Positions 31,610 to 42,454 are shown, counted from the first letter of the stretch. The stretch: 64,000 nucleotides of DNA from Semisulcospira habei (GCA_036245525.1 BTPG01000003.1:141020120-141084119); one strand, 5' to 3'. Notes: a model not told the origin generated them from the sequence alone. Numbers and translations are program-made.

Positions 31610-31772
31610 ATTGAGCGACAGTTTTGTTTGACATAGTGCCGATTAACAGACAGATGTGATTACTTGACTCGAATCAAAATGTCCTCGTCTTACGACTCGG
31701 ACAATTTGATTCGGGTCTCGTAATAACATCTGCTTGTTATCGGCACTATATCAAGCAAAATGTTGCTCAATA
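31609..31772. mobile_element. TA-flanked long hairpin element
   Basis: TTGAGCGACAGTTTTGTTTG starts at 31611 and the other end is CAAGCAAAATGTTGCTCAA, finishing at 31770. TA immediately flanks both sides. The arms pair over most of their length, including ATAGTGCCGATT/ATCGGCACTAT and GACTCGAATCAAAATG against ATTTGATTCGGGTC. TA flanks suggest a Tc1/mariner-type target. Confidence 0.75.
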
Positions 31773-31777
31773 AAATA

Positions 31778-31926
31778 CATATAATAATAATACATAGTTC
31801 TTGTATAGCGCTGTTCTCCAGGAAAACACTGGACTCACTGCGCATGCACAACAGCACACCCTCTCTCTCACACACACGCACGATTATACACTACTTTAAA
31901 CCACCCCATATCATCTTCCCAATACT
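31778..31926 (-). mobile_element. LINE 3' UTR and ATT tail
   Basis: Minus-strand sequence with AACAGCGCTATACAAGAAC and a short ATT tail. It matches 22155-22300 closely (CATGCACAACAGCACACC, GATTATACACTACTTTAAAC). Only the last 150 bp of the LINE are present. Confidence 0.8.
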
Positions 31927-32337
31927 ATACATGGCGGTCTTAAGTTTGTAAGTGACGTAGGACACAATGAGGGACGATCTCTGAGCGCATTGTGCAGTAT
32001 GTCTCGTAATAGAGCTCTATCTGTGAGTGATTCGTTTGCGTCACATAGGTGGTTTCCTTGTAATAACAAAGTATGCGCCGTTAATTTTGATTGAATTGGA
32101 TTTCGTTAGTTATTTGGGTTTAACGCAGAGGAGGTGACTAAGGCCACCTAACGGCGAGAAGGATAAAGGTCTTAAGATAAAATGTAAATAAATATATATG
32201 GTATGTCAGGCTAAAATGTCACACAAGTCTTTAAATGATATGCCTACAGGCTCTCGAAAGTGAAAATAATAAAATTTACACGGTCTACAAATACTCAGAT
32301 ATTTAACTTTCTCAGAAAACTGAAGATTATGTCAGGT
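31927..32337. other. nothing recognised
   Basis: AT-rich sequence without motifs. Confidence 0.4.
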
Positions 32338-32373
32338 GGGGTTGGGGGGGGGGGGGGGGTGGGAGGGGACATC
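32338..32373 (+). repeat. poly-G tract
   Basis: A run of about 17 G flanked by GGGGTTGG and TGGGAGGGG. Confidence 0.9.
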
Positions 32374-32418
32374 CCGGAATGAAACCCTAAAAGAGTCTGA
32401 CGCTGATGGGAATGGCTC

Positions 32419-32516
32419 AGTGCGGGGCGGTCTTTGCTGTTGAAGTGTGGGGCGGTCTTTTGCTACTGATGTTCCGGGCGGTCTTTCCTACTGATGGTTA
32501 GGACGGTCTTTGAAGG
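32419..32516 (+). repeat. short tandem repeat, ~27-bp unit
   Basis: Four units with the core GGGGCGGTCTTTGCTACTGA, each a little different. Unrelated in sequence to the minisatellite at 30.1 kb. Confidence 0.75.
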
Positions 32517-32768
32517 AGATGAACATTATAATGCTGTCCCGTTTTATTTGCTAATATGTCACAGAAGGATACAGTCTTTGTGATGGATGCACGCCACAGT
32601 GCCAGATCGTTAAGGAAAGGCGCAACAAATCCTATTTGACAGATAAAAAACACTAATGCTGTGCATTGCACCGTCTGCACCCACAAATCGTTCGCGACAT
32701 GCAAGCTATCAGCAAATTTCGTCAGTTCTTTAGTTCTCTCTTACGTCAAACTGAACTGCCACATCTTT

Positions 32769-32834
32769 GCAAGAGGCACAGATCTTCATGAGCCCCCGCA
32801 GATGCGGGGGCTCATGAGGATCTGTGCCTCTTGC
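32769..32834. mobile_element. D stem, near-perfect
   Basis: GCAAGAGGCACAGATCTTCA pairs with TGAGGATCTGTGCCTCTTGC around CCCCCGCA-GA-TGCGGGGG. The CACAG/CTGTG variant is in both arms. No TTAA terminus was found nearby. Confidence 0.85.
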
Positions 32835-32913
32835 TAAACCCACACTCGTCCTCCCCACACAAAACAGTCATCGAGTGTTCATTGTTACAAAGCTTCTTTC
32901 CAATCTAAACAAA

Positions 32914-32976
32914 ACTGCACGATGCATAGACCCTCATGGTCACCCACGGTTCGACTGAGGGGTCTCATGATTACCT
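32914..32976. mobile_element. degenerate D stem
   Basis: GATGCATAGACCCTCATGG and GGTCTCATGATTACCTA are traces of the D arms with many differences. Confidence 0.45.
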
Positions 32977-33344
32977 ACTTCATTTATCCTCGTTTTCCTC
33001 AAGCTTATAACTTGAAGCTCGATTCCATGCATTTAATGAATCTCTGGAGTTGTGTTATTTGGGAACGGGGTCCCACAAGAAATCTGTCCAACACGGCCTC
33101 TTCCAGTTGAAATGAGCATACGCTCGTGCATTTTTGCATGCGAGAAAAATAAATGGGATCCGTGCACTTTCGCAAGCGAGAAAAATAAATAGGATCTGTA
33201 CATTTCCATACGGTAATATGATGACAGTGGGGATTTCTTAGAATCGGACGTAAGACTTACGCAGCCGCGCTTAAAATAACTCATACAGCGCACACATAGG
33301 GCCTACTCTGGAACAACGTCTGAAACTTTTGCGAAAACTCAATT

Positions 33345-33535
33345 TTAATTCCCTTCACTGCCATTTGGCGCACAATGAGTTATTGAAATCATGCATAGTA
33401 AATTCATCGTCATAGGTCCCCGGCGGTCACAGGAACATGGATACACAGCGGTTTCAGCAAGATGCATAGATCCTCATGAGCCCCCGCAGTTGCGCGGGCT
33501 CATGAGGAACTATGCCTCTTGCTATACCTTTTGCA
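33345..33535. mobile_element. family D element, right end replaced
   Basis: The left end TTAATTCCCTTCACTGCC is intact and the stem (33457-33532) pairs well. The right D terminus is missing; the sequence switches to E. Confidence 0.75.
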
Positions 33536-33587
33536 GTGCGCGGGCCCACTGCCGTAGACGCCGGCCTGAGGTCTTTTGCTTACTGGG
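33536..33587. mobile_element. half E element joined to D
   Basis: AGTGCGCGGGCCCACTGCC through GAGGTCTTTTGCTTACTGGG is the right half of E only. Confidence 0.75.
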
Positions 33588-33774
33588 TCTGCGTCATGAG
33601 ACGTAGGCAGGCTTCCAGCTTTCAGTGCCTCTGTCCTCAAAATGCAAGCACTACATCAGTCCCACGGACAGGGGACATAACCTTTCAACAGCGAAGGGAC
33701 GCAACACATCAATCAAGTCGTACGTTGGGAAAACTAATTTGGCTTTGACGGTTTTCGTCCATACTCGGCCGTCT

Positions 33775-33842
33775 ACAAGATGCGATAGATCCTCATGAGC
33801 CCCAGCAGCCGCAGGCGCTCATGAGAACCTATGCCTTTTGTT
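33775..33842. mobile_element. D stem, moderately worn
   Basis: CAAGATGCGATAGATCCTCA pairs with TGAGAACCTATGCCTTTTG around CCCCAGCAGCCGCAGGCG. Confidence 0.7.
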
Positions 33843-33885
33843 TGAAAAATCTAGGCTCCCAATTAGTCGAGGACAGTTGACATTT

Positions 33886-34099
33886 TTAACTCATTCTACC
33901 CCAGACACACCACAGCCAGATAAGGATCGACCATGATAGTTCAAGGGTGATGGCGGAATAGCTTGGCGCCTATGGGCGCCAAGCTATTCTGGCATCACCC
34001 TTGAACTATCATGGTCAATCTGTGTCCTGCGCTGCAATGCAGTCTTCAGAGGACAACGGCAAAATTTGGGGATTTCGGTGTTGGGGTAGAATGAGTTAA
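33886..34099. mobile_element. hairpin element, family B, complete, reverse orientation
   Basis: TTAA at 33886-33889 and 34096-34099. Near-identical in layout and sequence to 42047-42260 and 56518-56731, with one unpaired stem change (GATGGCGGAATAG). Confidence 0.9.
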
Positions 34100-34400
34100 G
34101 GATTAAACGTCTGGCCGTTGAATCTGTCTCTGCCTTTGCCTGATTGGCAGGTTTTGTGCCCTTGCTGTCTGTGGGCACCATGTACGGTCTGTTGTGGTCA
34201 GTCAGGATCAAACTGTGGACGTCACTGTCAATGCGATTATGAAGAATGTTTCCTACTGTACTAGCTAGTTCCTGAATTGAGTTTTTTTTAGATGTGTACG
34301 TGAGGATTTGTTCTAAGAAAGACGGTAAGTCCAGTTCTGGTGAAAAATGAAATGTTCACTGTATTATACAAACATCAGTTGACATGCTGTCTGCTACCTT
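34100..34400. other. nothing recognised
   Basis: Ordinary non-coding sequence. Confidence 0.4.
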
Positions 34401-34401
34401 T

Positions 34402-34430
34402 CTAATGCGCAAAAGCCTTTTACGCACTGG
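34402..34430. mobile_element. E element reduced to its ends
   Basis: GCGCAAAAGCC joins directly to TTTTACGCACTGGG, leaving only the outermost arms. Confidence 0.55.
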
Positions 34431-34464
34431 GTTCACAGCTGGGTAGAATTAGAACAGACGATCT

Positions 34465-34590
34465 CCGGAAATCAGAACGGTAGGTCAAAATTGCGCGTGT
34501 TTCGGCGAAAATGGCGGATTAAAAGCCAGGACAAACATACGATATCGTCGAAACACGTGCAGTTTTGACCTGCTGTACTTCTCATTTCCG
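34465..34590. mobile_element. hairpin element, family L, copy 1
   Basis: CGGAAATCAGAACGGTAGGT pairs with CTGCTGTACTTCTCATTTCCG-type sequence, and GCGTGTTTCGGCGA pairs with TCGTCGAAACACG. A second copy is at 46736-46872. Confidence 0.75.
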
Positions 34591-35049
34591 AGCAATGTTT
34601 ACTGTACTATACACTTTAGCAAAATGACCTTATAATAAGCTTCGTGTCATCGTTACGGCAGTGTTCACAAAATGGACGTTTGCCTTCACACGGCAATGTT
34701 TAGCCCAAATTACTGACCAGCATGCGTTGAAAACTTGGCGTCATCCGACTTCCTGGCATGAATCGAACAGTAAGTCAGATGGCGAAATTGTGGAGTGTTT
34801 CTTTTTTTATACAATTTGATTACACTTTTAGCAGAAAGTGAATGAATGTAAAGATGAATGCATTTTTTAAAAATGTTCACCAGAAAGGCTGAACTAGGTA
34901 AGAGATACTCCCAGGCCGCGAGAAAATCTGATACTCCCTTTATTTGGCAGGTTAATTGGTGGGCTAAAAGGCACGTAAAAAAAGAACCCTCAGCATGCTC
35001 GCCCCACAGTGAGGCCAAAATTCACTGTCCGAAGTCGTCTGAGAATTTT

Positions 35050-35724
<675 letters not shown>

Positions 35725-35756
35725 GTGATGAATTGTGCATGGCTAGGGAAATGAAC

Positions 35757-36190
35757 TAGTAAAAGGCAGCGTTGTAGAGGTGGGTTTTGAGAAGTAATTT
35801 GAATAAGGAGAGCGTTTGACAGTTACGCACAGGGCCGGGGAGGCTGTTCCAAGTGGCGGGGCCAAGATGGGAAAAAGCACGACCGCCACGTATTTTACAT
35901 TTGAAATTGGGAAGGCGAAATTTACGTGTGTCAGAGGAAGAGCGGAGGGTGCGAGATGGAGTATACAGATGGAGTAAGTCAGAGATACAGGCAGGAGAAG
36001 TCAGGCTGATAGAGGTAAAGCACATGCAGGACAGTCCATACAAAATGCGTTCTTGTACGGGCAGCCAGTGGGGTTTCTTAAGGGCGGGGCGGATATGGTC
36101 ACGCTTACGCCGGCACGCACAGAACTAAACGGGCATGCACTGTTTTGCACTCTCTGCAGTTTATCTAGCTGGGGATCAAGGTTTTAGAAA
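35757..36190 (-). mobile_element. L2/CR1-like LINE C-terminus
   Basis: The minus strand encodes LDPQLDKLQRVQNSA, then RKRDHIRPALKKPHWLPVQE with RILYG, and finally [15 protein letters not shown] and [15 protein letters not shown] before a stop at 35756-35758. Two frame changes lie between these pieces (near 36040-36125). It is 5'-truncated at about 36190. Confidence 0.85.
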
Positions 36191-36231
36191 TGGCACGGTT
36201 ACATCGAAGCGAACAAAGTAGGCTAGGAAAT

Positions 36232-36315
36232 CTTCTAGCATTCCAGCCAATCATTGGAGTCACGTGTTTCAAAGTTTTACAGATCTAGTTCTTAGACAGG
36301 TCTGCATGGAGACTA
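36232..36315 (+). repeat. ~80-bp dispersed repeat, copy 1
   Basis: TCTAGCATTCCAGCCAATC, GAGTCACGTG, GTTTTACAGA and a final GGAGAC are matched in order at 40071-40152. Confidence 0.65.
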
Positions 36316-36489
36316 CGTGCGGCCGACCTCGGCTCGATGAATTTGTGCTGACAGTTCCTAGCGAGTGACCCTTTGCATCTTGTCATGAGCCCATCTTGTA
36401 AACCCATGAGCCTTTGGCTTCAAAAACAAAAGCCGGATGCCATTACCATTTTAAAGAATCGATGCCGTTCCCGCCCCCAACAATTTAGC

Positions 36490-36676
36490 TTAACCCCTTT
36501 GCTGCCAGTGATCACGAACTGCATGTCTGAAACCACTATACACTGACCGACATTCGCGAGAAGAACACAGATGTAAATACGACTAAAACAGGCATAAAGA
36601 ACTGCGGGGGCTCATGAGGGTTTATGTCTCTTGCAGCTGGGTAGCGTTCGCCTTGCCCCGGCAGGAAAGAGGTTAA
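36490..36676. mobile_element. family D element with only the right stem arm
   Basis: TTAACCCCTTTGCTGCCAGTG on the left and GGAAAGAGGTTAA on the right. The left arm of the stem is missing (CATAAAGAACTGCGGGGGCT), as in a deletion between arms. Confidence 0.8.
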
Positions 36677-37349
36677 AGCTATCCGCGCCACGGTGGGCTT
36701 GGATTGATAAAATCCCCGGTTTCAGACTAAAACTGGAGTTCTGCATGTTCATGCACTATTCCACACCGCCATTCCATGTCGCCGATCTGCTGCTGTATAT
36801 TGAAACACTTTTTGAGAAAATGTTGCCATGCAAATTGTGTCAAAATATTTGATCATTCGATACGTGTCGCCTACGCATACGCGAAATAAAGCCGCGTATC
36901 CGGATACGACACGTCTCGCATGAGATATAGTGGCATCAACAGTCATTGAAAATGTTAATTCTGAAATTAACCCGGGCCGCACTAAAACCCATTGGGACAG
37001 ATTTTTTTTTTTTTTTTACAGTTATCAAAAACAAGCAGCAGCCTATGTAGGTTTCCACATTTCGCATACTAAAAACAAAACACATTCACCGCTCGATTAT
37101 CGATTTTTTTTTATATATTTTTAAATCAAGTGCATGCACGGAGTAAAAACGTGCAATTTGCAATGAGCATTTCCCTCGTATTCACTGAGGTTATTTTGTT
37201 TTGACTTTTTTCTTCTCCTCTCAACTTTTAATCTCGTTCAAGAAACTGCGGTTGGCGGAATTGACAAACAAAACCTGACACGAGTAGAATTAATTTGGAG
37301 AATATTAATATGTGCCGATCACAGACCGGCACGCAATTTCCCTGACACG

Positions 37350-37352
<3 letters not shown>
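36677..37352. other. no gene; worn H-like palindrome at 36860-36924
   Basis: CGTGTCGCCTACGCATACGCG pairs with CGCGTATCCGGATACGACACG, resembling H without its TTAA ends. A T-run is at 37002-37016. Confidence 0.5.
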
Positions 37353-37437
<85 letters not shown>

Positions 37438-37456
37438 GAGAGAAAAAAAAAAAAAA
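37353..37456 (+). repeat. (GA)n microsatellite plus A-run
   Basis: About 43 GA units ending in about 15 A. Confidence 0.95.
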
Positions 37457-37645
37457 ACCAGATACCCATTTCGCTAAATCAGTCTTTTAGCCAACCCAGT
37501 ACCATTTGCAATCGGCAAATATTTTCATTAACTTGTGAGGCTGGAATAATTCATGAAATTCTGTCTCTTTAAAGGAGACAACGGCTACATTTTATTTTTA
37601 ATTTTTAGTTTCAACTGCGCTGTGAAGACAAAAAGAGAGCTAGGC

Positions 37646-37678
37646 TAGTCCATTTTTGCGAAAAGCGAGATTTTCAAT

Positions 37679-37679
<1 letters not shown>
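37646..37679. mobile_element. half K element
   Basis: AGTCCATTTTTGCGAAAAGC and GAGATTTTCA match the left arm of K; it ends at the TC tract. Confidence 0.55.

Positions 37680-37744
<65 letters not shown>
37680..37744 (+). repeat. (TC)n microsatellite
   Basis: Pure TC of about 32 units, directly followed by LINE coding sequence. Confidence 0.97.
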
Positions 37745-37746
<2 letters not shown>

Positions 37747-38306
37747 CGAGGAATGACTTGCTTCATTTCCTCCGCCCACGGATAGATATCTACAAGTCAA
37801 GCCTTCAATTTTCAGGTAGTTCTGTCTGGAACTCATTGCCATTAAACATTAAATCACTTTCAGGTCAAACCCATTTTAAACGTGCTTTGCACAGTCACTT
37901 CCATTCAGCGTGACTTCACAGTTTGCCATATAGAATAATACTGCTGTTAACACGTAAACGTCAAACATTTTCTCTTTCTCCATCCATTTGCTAACTGATC
38001 ATCTATTGTATTGTCGGTGTCACTATACGCTATTGATGCTGCTGATTCTATGACACTGTCTTATATGAGTTTATTATTAATGCTATGCACTCGTTTCTCT
38101 CTCTTGCTTTTTAAAATCGGTTGCAGTTACAAATTCTCCATTGCCATTTTTTTCCCTCCTTTCGGTGATTCACCTATTGTGGGTTTTCCCCCGTAATTTT
38201 TCTTCTTTTTTCTTCTTCTTCTTATTATTTATTATTATTTGCATGCTATGTTTCTTTTCCTGTTATGTTTATCCTGAATAAATAAAGATTCATCATCATC
38301 ATCATC

Positions 38307-38311
<5 letters not shown>
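37745..38311 (+). mobile_element. CR1-like LINE 3' end between TC tracts
   Basis: Encodes LRPRIDIYKSSLQFSGSSVW and NSLPLNIKSLSGQTHFKRAL, then a stop at 37911-37913. The 3' UTR ends TTTATCCTGAATAAATAAAG followed by seven CAT units and a TC tract. Only the last 55 codons remain. Confidence 0.9.

Positions 38312-38367
<56 letters not shown>
38312..38367 (+). repeat. (TC)n microsatellite
   Basis: About 28 TC units between two LINE 3' ends. Confidence 0.97.
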
Positions 38368-38369
<2 letters not shown>

Positions 38370-38610
38370 GTTTTTAGAGGACTGTATATTTGTATCACTG
38401 TGCTCTGATGTCCCTGTTTTATGTATATTTTGTACTTAGTCGTAGTTTTAGCAAAGGCAGGTACGATAAATGACATAGTCACTGACTGTTAATATCTTCA
38501 CCCTTGTAAAATAAAGATTCATTGATTCAATAGCAAGGACAAGAATGAAAAAAGGTTAGCGCAACTTATTTTATCCTTAGAAAATAACGTTACGTTTCAT
38601 TTCATTTACT
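38368..38610 (+). mobile_element. LINE 3' UTR fragment(s)
   Basis: Two tails in series: one ending TGTAAAATAAAGATTCATTG (about 38525), the next with AAGAATGAAAAAAGGTTAGC and a TTTCATTTCATTTAC end, followed by a short TC run. The second resembles 39490-39575. Confidence 0.7.
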
Positions 38611-38626
38611 CTCTCTCTCTACGTTT

Positions 38627-38745
38627 GTTGGTCGGAGGGGTTCGCTGCACGGACCTTTGTAGGCCTGAGGGAGGTCAAAGGTATCATTGTACTCCAAAGT
38701 TATTGGTCGGAGGGGTCCGTGCAGCGAACCCCTCCGACCAATAAC
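38627..38745. mobile_element. foldback element, family I, complete
   Basis: TTGGTCGGAGGGGTTCGCTG with CACGGA pairs with TCCGTG and CAGCGAACCCCTCCGACCAA around a 60-bp loop (ACCTTTGTAGGCCTGAGGG). Confidence 0.85.
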
Positions 38746-39136
38746 GTATTTGTTTCCATTCCTCCACTATTTTCGTAAAAGAAATCAAGAAGACATCTTG
38801 CGCCCTGGATCACGCCAGACATGACTGATGTCAAAGGAATATACATTTATACATAATAGACTTATGACGTAATTTAAAAATGTCATGACGTTGCCGTCTC
38901 CAGTACTGAGTGTGTTTGTTGTTTCAAACAACACTAAATAACTTTGTACTTTAGAAGGTTTGGCGATCTTTTATAGAACAAAACTTGCATCCAAGATGCG
39001 TCATGGAGAGGGCTACAAAACGTCCGCCATTTTTCGCTACAGGGGTTTTTATATCACGGTCACATGGTACGGTTTGCGCTAAAGTGACTGGTCGTGTGAC
39101 GTAGGGAGGAAAACAATTATATATAATATATATAAG
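38746..39136. other. unidentified sequence between two family I copies
   Basis: No coding potential. GTCAAAGGAAT-like phrases occur here and in family I. Confidence 0.4.
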
Positions 39137-39200
39137 TTATTGGTCGGAGGAGTTCGTTACACGGACCTTTGTAGGCCTGAGGGAGGTCAAAGGAATCATA
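39137..39200. mobile_element. family I, left arm and loop only
   Basis: TTATTGGTCGGAGGAGTTCG and the loop ACCTTTGTAGGCCTGAGGG match 38627-38690. The right arm is replaced by a TA tract at 39197-39221. Confidence 0.8.
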
Positions 39201-39278
39201 TATATATATATATATATATATTTAATCTCTATTTGTTTTATTCATTTTTTTTCTCAGGGTGGGGAGGGTTGAGGGCGG

Positions 39279-39293
39279 GGGGGGGGGGGGGGA
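39279..39293 (+). repeat. poly-G tract
   Basis: Run of 14 G in a GGGTTGAGGGC context. Confidence 0.9.
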
Positions 39294-39324
39294 TGGGTCT
39301 TTTTACTTACACATGTTTTATCTT

Positions 39325-39462
39325 TTGATGTATCGTCTGATGTATTTTTATAGTGTAGAGTAGCAGGACAGTTTGGAAGATAGGCATTGCTATGCCTAAA
39401 ACATGTTATCCTGAATAAAAATGTTTCATCATCATCATGTCTCTCTCTCTCCCTCTCTCTAT
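39325..39462 (+). mobile_element. LINE 3' UTR with CAT tail and TC tract
   Basis: GGCATTGCTATGCCTAAAAC, TTATCCTGAATAAAAATG, then TTTCATCATCATCATG and (TC)n at 39440-39462. Same family as the minus-strand tail at 15128-15241. Confidence 0.8.
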
Positions 39463-39590
39463 TATGTGTATGTGTGTTTGTGTGCATGCTATAGCTTAGC
39501 AAGGACATGATTGAAAAAAGGTCATTGAATGTACCTAATCATTTATCCTTGAAAAATTAAGTTTCATTTCATTTCATTTCTCTCTGATTC
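39463..39590 (+). mobile_element. LINE 3' UTR fragment with TTTCA tail
   Basis: GACATGATTGAAAAAAGGTC and AAGTTTCATTTCATTTC followed by TCTCTC, enclosed by TC tracts on both sides. Confidence 0.7.
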
Positions 39591-39696
39591 AAGAACTGTG
39601 TGCTGTTTCAAGGTAACAAGATCACAACTCAGCACACAGTTGCTTGAGGGCAACACGCAACAAAGTGTAAATAATTTGTTCTGCCCACACCATCCA

Positions 39697-39727
39697 ACGC
39701 ACGCGCACGCACACACACATGCACGCA

Positions 39728-39758
<31 letters not shown>

Positions 39759-39766
39759 TCACACAT
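39697..39766 (+). repeat. ACGC/CA simple repeat
   Basis: Alternating CACGC and CACA units. Confidence 0.9.
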
Positions 39767-40070
39767 AACCTGAGGTCCCTCAGGCAGCACGCGTACCAGA
39801 CGGAAAATAAATCACCATCTTTATGTGCCTAAATTGGAGAAGCGTTTGAGTATTTTCTCATCGCCATCGCAGAGTGAATCACGACAGAGATAAAGCCACG
39901 ACACTGTCCGAGTGAATGTGCGGTAGCATTTCTATATATATATTGACAGTTTTCGTCAAAAATCGTGTATCACGGTTTATATCAAACTTTGCCTGTAAAT
40001 ATTCTTTGTGCTCGCACAGCTCTAGTGAAAGTGACGTATTTTGTTTATTTGTTAAAAATTGCACGTGAAA

Positions 40071-40152
40071 ACTCTCTGGCATTCTCGCCAATCTTTGCAG
40101 TCACGTGAAACGACGTTTTACAGACTTAGCCTAGACGTCTGTAAGGAGACCA
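40071..40152 (+). repeat. ~80-bp dispersed repeat, copy 2
   Basis: Matches 36232-36315. It is followed by an imperfect CACGACA repeat (40165-40270). Confidence 0.65.
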
Positions 40153-40296
40153 AGGCAAAGCACGCCACGTTACGCCGAGCCACGGCACGACACTCGACAC
40201 GACACGACACGACATGACACAAAAATGACAAGCCACGCCACACGTCAAGACACGATACGACGTACGACACAAAACAAAACAACACCACACAAGATA

Positions 40297-40380
40297 TATA
40301 CTGGCGAGCAAAAGAAATGCGACATGTTTGGGGTCATCGGAAACACTAATTAGTCGCATTTCTTTTGCTCGTCAGTATAC
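40297..40380. mobile_element. hairpin element, family G
   Basis: TATACTGGCGAGCAAAAGAA pairs with TTCTTTTGCTCGTCAGTATA; the loop holds GTCATCGGAAACAC. Confidence 0.85.
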
Positions 40381-40421
40381 GATAAGGCACATCTCGAACA
40401 TCCAGGTGATTCACTCTCAGT
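40381..40421 (+). repeat. 41-bp duplicated flank, copy 1
   Basis: GATAAGGCACATCTCGAACA and the following CCAGGTGATTCACTC recur at 40688-40727 with one change. Confidence 0.85.
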
Positions 40422-40635
40422 TTAACTCATTATACCCCAAGCACACCACAGCAAGACAAAGATCGACCATGATAGTTCAAGGGTGATGCCAGAATAGCTT
40501 GGCGCCTACGGGCGCCAAGCTATTCTGGCATCACCCTTGAACTGTCATGGTCGATCTGTGTCCTGCACTGCAACGCAGTCTTCAGAGGACGACTTCAAAA
40601 TTTGGGGATTTCGGTCTTGGGGTAGAATGAGTTAA
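40422..40635. mobile_element. hairpin element, family B, complete, between duplicated flanks
   Basis: TTAA at 40422-40425 and 40632-40635. Stem near perfect (CATGATAG against CTGTCATG is the only mismatch). Same orientation as 33886 and 42047. Confidence 0.9.
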
Positions 40636-40649
40636 AGTAATTCCGATGA

Positions 40650-40728
40650 TTCCAAAATGTCGCGTTTCTTTTGTTCGTCAGTATACGATAAGTCACATCT
40701 CGAACATCCAGGTGATTCACTCTCAGTT
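40650..40728 (+). repeat. half G element and 41-bp flank, copy 2
   Basis: AAATGTCGCGTTTCTTTTG and TTCGTCAGTATACGATAAG repeat the right arm of G and its flank from 40345-40421. Confidence 0.8.
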
Positions 40729-41398
40729 CATACACTCTTATTTCTACCAGTCCCCCTCGCTATAAAGACATTATGAACAGTGCCTCATTAGGGATCACAT
40801 TTTTTCCTCGGATGTCGAAGGGATGGCTTGATTTTGGTGCTGGAAGGCATGAACAATTGATGTAGGTTGAAAGCCAAAATACCACTTCACGCAAGAAAAT
40901 CGGCTGTAAATGGGGCTTATTATCCTCGTGAACCCCATGCGGAATGCGGTGACTCATGAAGATCTATTTCTCTTGCAGACTGGCGGCAGTTCTTGCATGA
41001 GTGTAAAATGAGAATTTTGATTGTGATTTCATGATGGAATTGTTGCAGAGTTTGGGGGAGAACTTTTGCACAAATGTGTGAAAATTTGAAGTAAAAGTGA
41101 AAATAAAATTGTGAAAACTCCGGCGTTTTTGTGGTGTTATTTAGACAAATTGGCTATCACTGTTGCAAACGTATTAATATTATATAAACACATTTTTTAT
41201 GGTATGATTAAAATAATGATAATAAATAGGACTATGCAAGGGGGAGAATTGTTGCGTCACGGTTACGAGTGCATGTTCTAAGCTACTTTTGACTTTGAAA
41301 GTAATCGTTAGCAGTCGACTCCCCCCCCCCCCCCCCCCCCCCCCCCCACCGTTCGTTTATATTTTAAATTATATTTTTTATGCATACTTTACTTTGTT
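40729..41398. other. no gene; poly-C run
   Basis: A run of 27 C at 41321-41347. A trace of a D right arm (ATGAAGATCTATTTCTCTTG) is near 40955. Confidence 0.55.
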
Positions 41399-41612
41399 TT
41401 AACTCATTCAGTCAGACGCATGTATTTCCCCAATTTTGGAGGCGTCATCTAACGACTACGCACCTGTTGCAGGAGATGGATCGACCATGATAATTCAAGG
41501 GTAGTGCTAGATTAGCTTGGCGCCGACAGGCGACAAGCTAATCTGGCACTACCCTTGAATTATTATGGTCGACCCATCTCCTGCTGTAGTGCGTCAGGGC
41601 TGAATGGGTTAA
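41399..41612. mobile_element. hairpin element, family A, complete
   Basis: TTAA at 41399-41402 and 41609-41612. Two unpaired stem changes (GTGCTAGATT; GGCGACAAGC). The CAATTTTGGAGGCGTC flank is on the left. Confidence 0.9.
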
Positions 41613-41875
41613 ACAATTGAAGGAACTTTGATAATCTAGTTACGCGCTTTAGAAACGCGGCACCTTCGATCTGCCTTCGTACACATGTTTGTCTACCGTT
41701 TTGAAAATACAGTAGACTTTGGAATGGGGCTGGCCTCAGCGCGTTCAACACATAGTACGCGATAACATGGGCGGGCAGGCGTCACACTGTAACAGTGTAG
41801 TAACAAATTAAAATTACGTAACTTCTAGCTACGCTAGCATAGCTGTTGAATGCAGATCTAGCACTAAAAAGCGCC

Positions 41876-41921
41876 GTGTGTGTGTGTATGTGTGTGTGTG
41901 CATGCGTGCGTGCGCGTGTGC

Positions 41922-41987
<66 letters not shown>
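41876..41987 (+). repeat. (TG)n microsatellite
   Basis: Imperfect TG/GCG section, then about 30 pure TG units. Confidence 0.95.
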
Positions 41988-41989
<2 letters not shown>

Positions 41990-42046
41990 CAGCGACTAGA
42001 ACCCGCGTTTGTAGACGGACATGCTTGAAACTTTAGGATATTGTCA

Positions 42047-42260
42047 TTAACTCATTCTACCCCAGACACACCACAGCAAGATAAGGATCGACCATGATAG
42101 TTCAAGGGTGATGCCAGAATAGCTTGGCGCCTATGGGCGCCAAGCTATTCTGGCATCACCCTTGAACTATCATGGTCGATCTGTGTCCTGCACTGCAACG
42201 CAGTCTTCAGAGGACGACTTCAAAATTTGGGGATTTCGGTCTTGGGGTAGAATGAGTTAA
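42047..42260. mobile_element. hairpin element, family B, complete
   Basis: TTAA at 42047-42050 and 42257-42260. The stem of about 48 bp around GGCGCC-TATG-GGCGCC has no mismatch that I can see, so this is one of the youngest-looking copies. Confidence 0.92.
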
Positions 42261-42383
42261 ATAAATTATCTCAAGGCAGTTTTTTTTTAATATTGTTTAT
42301 TGTTTACAATTATTTTTGTTGTAATTTCGTGTCCATGACTGTAATAGTCTAAACAGAATACTACAGAACTGTTGCCTGTCCAA

Positions 42384-42386
<3 letters not shown>

Positions 42387-42450
<64 letters not shown>
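42387..42450 (+). repeat. (TC)n microsatellite
   Basis: About 32 pure TC units. No LINE tail was recognised on its left. Confidence 0.95.

Positions 42451-42454
<4 letters not shown>

Noticed and set aside
32769..32834. Rho-independent terminator
   Set aside because: GC-rich hairpin without a following T-run, in a eukaryotic repeat family present many times.
40429..40635. Clean empty site for B using the neighbouring duplication
   Set aside because: The second copy of the flank diverges exactly at the insertion point and lacks TTAA, so it cannot serve as an empty-site control.
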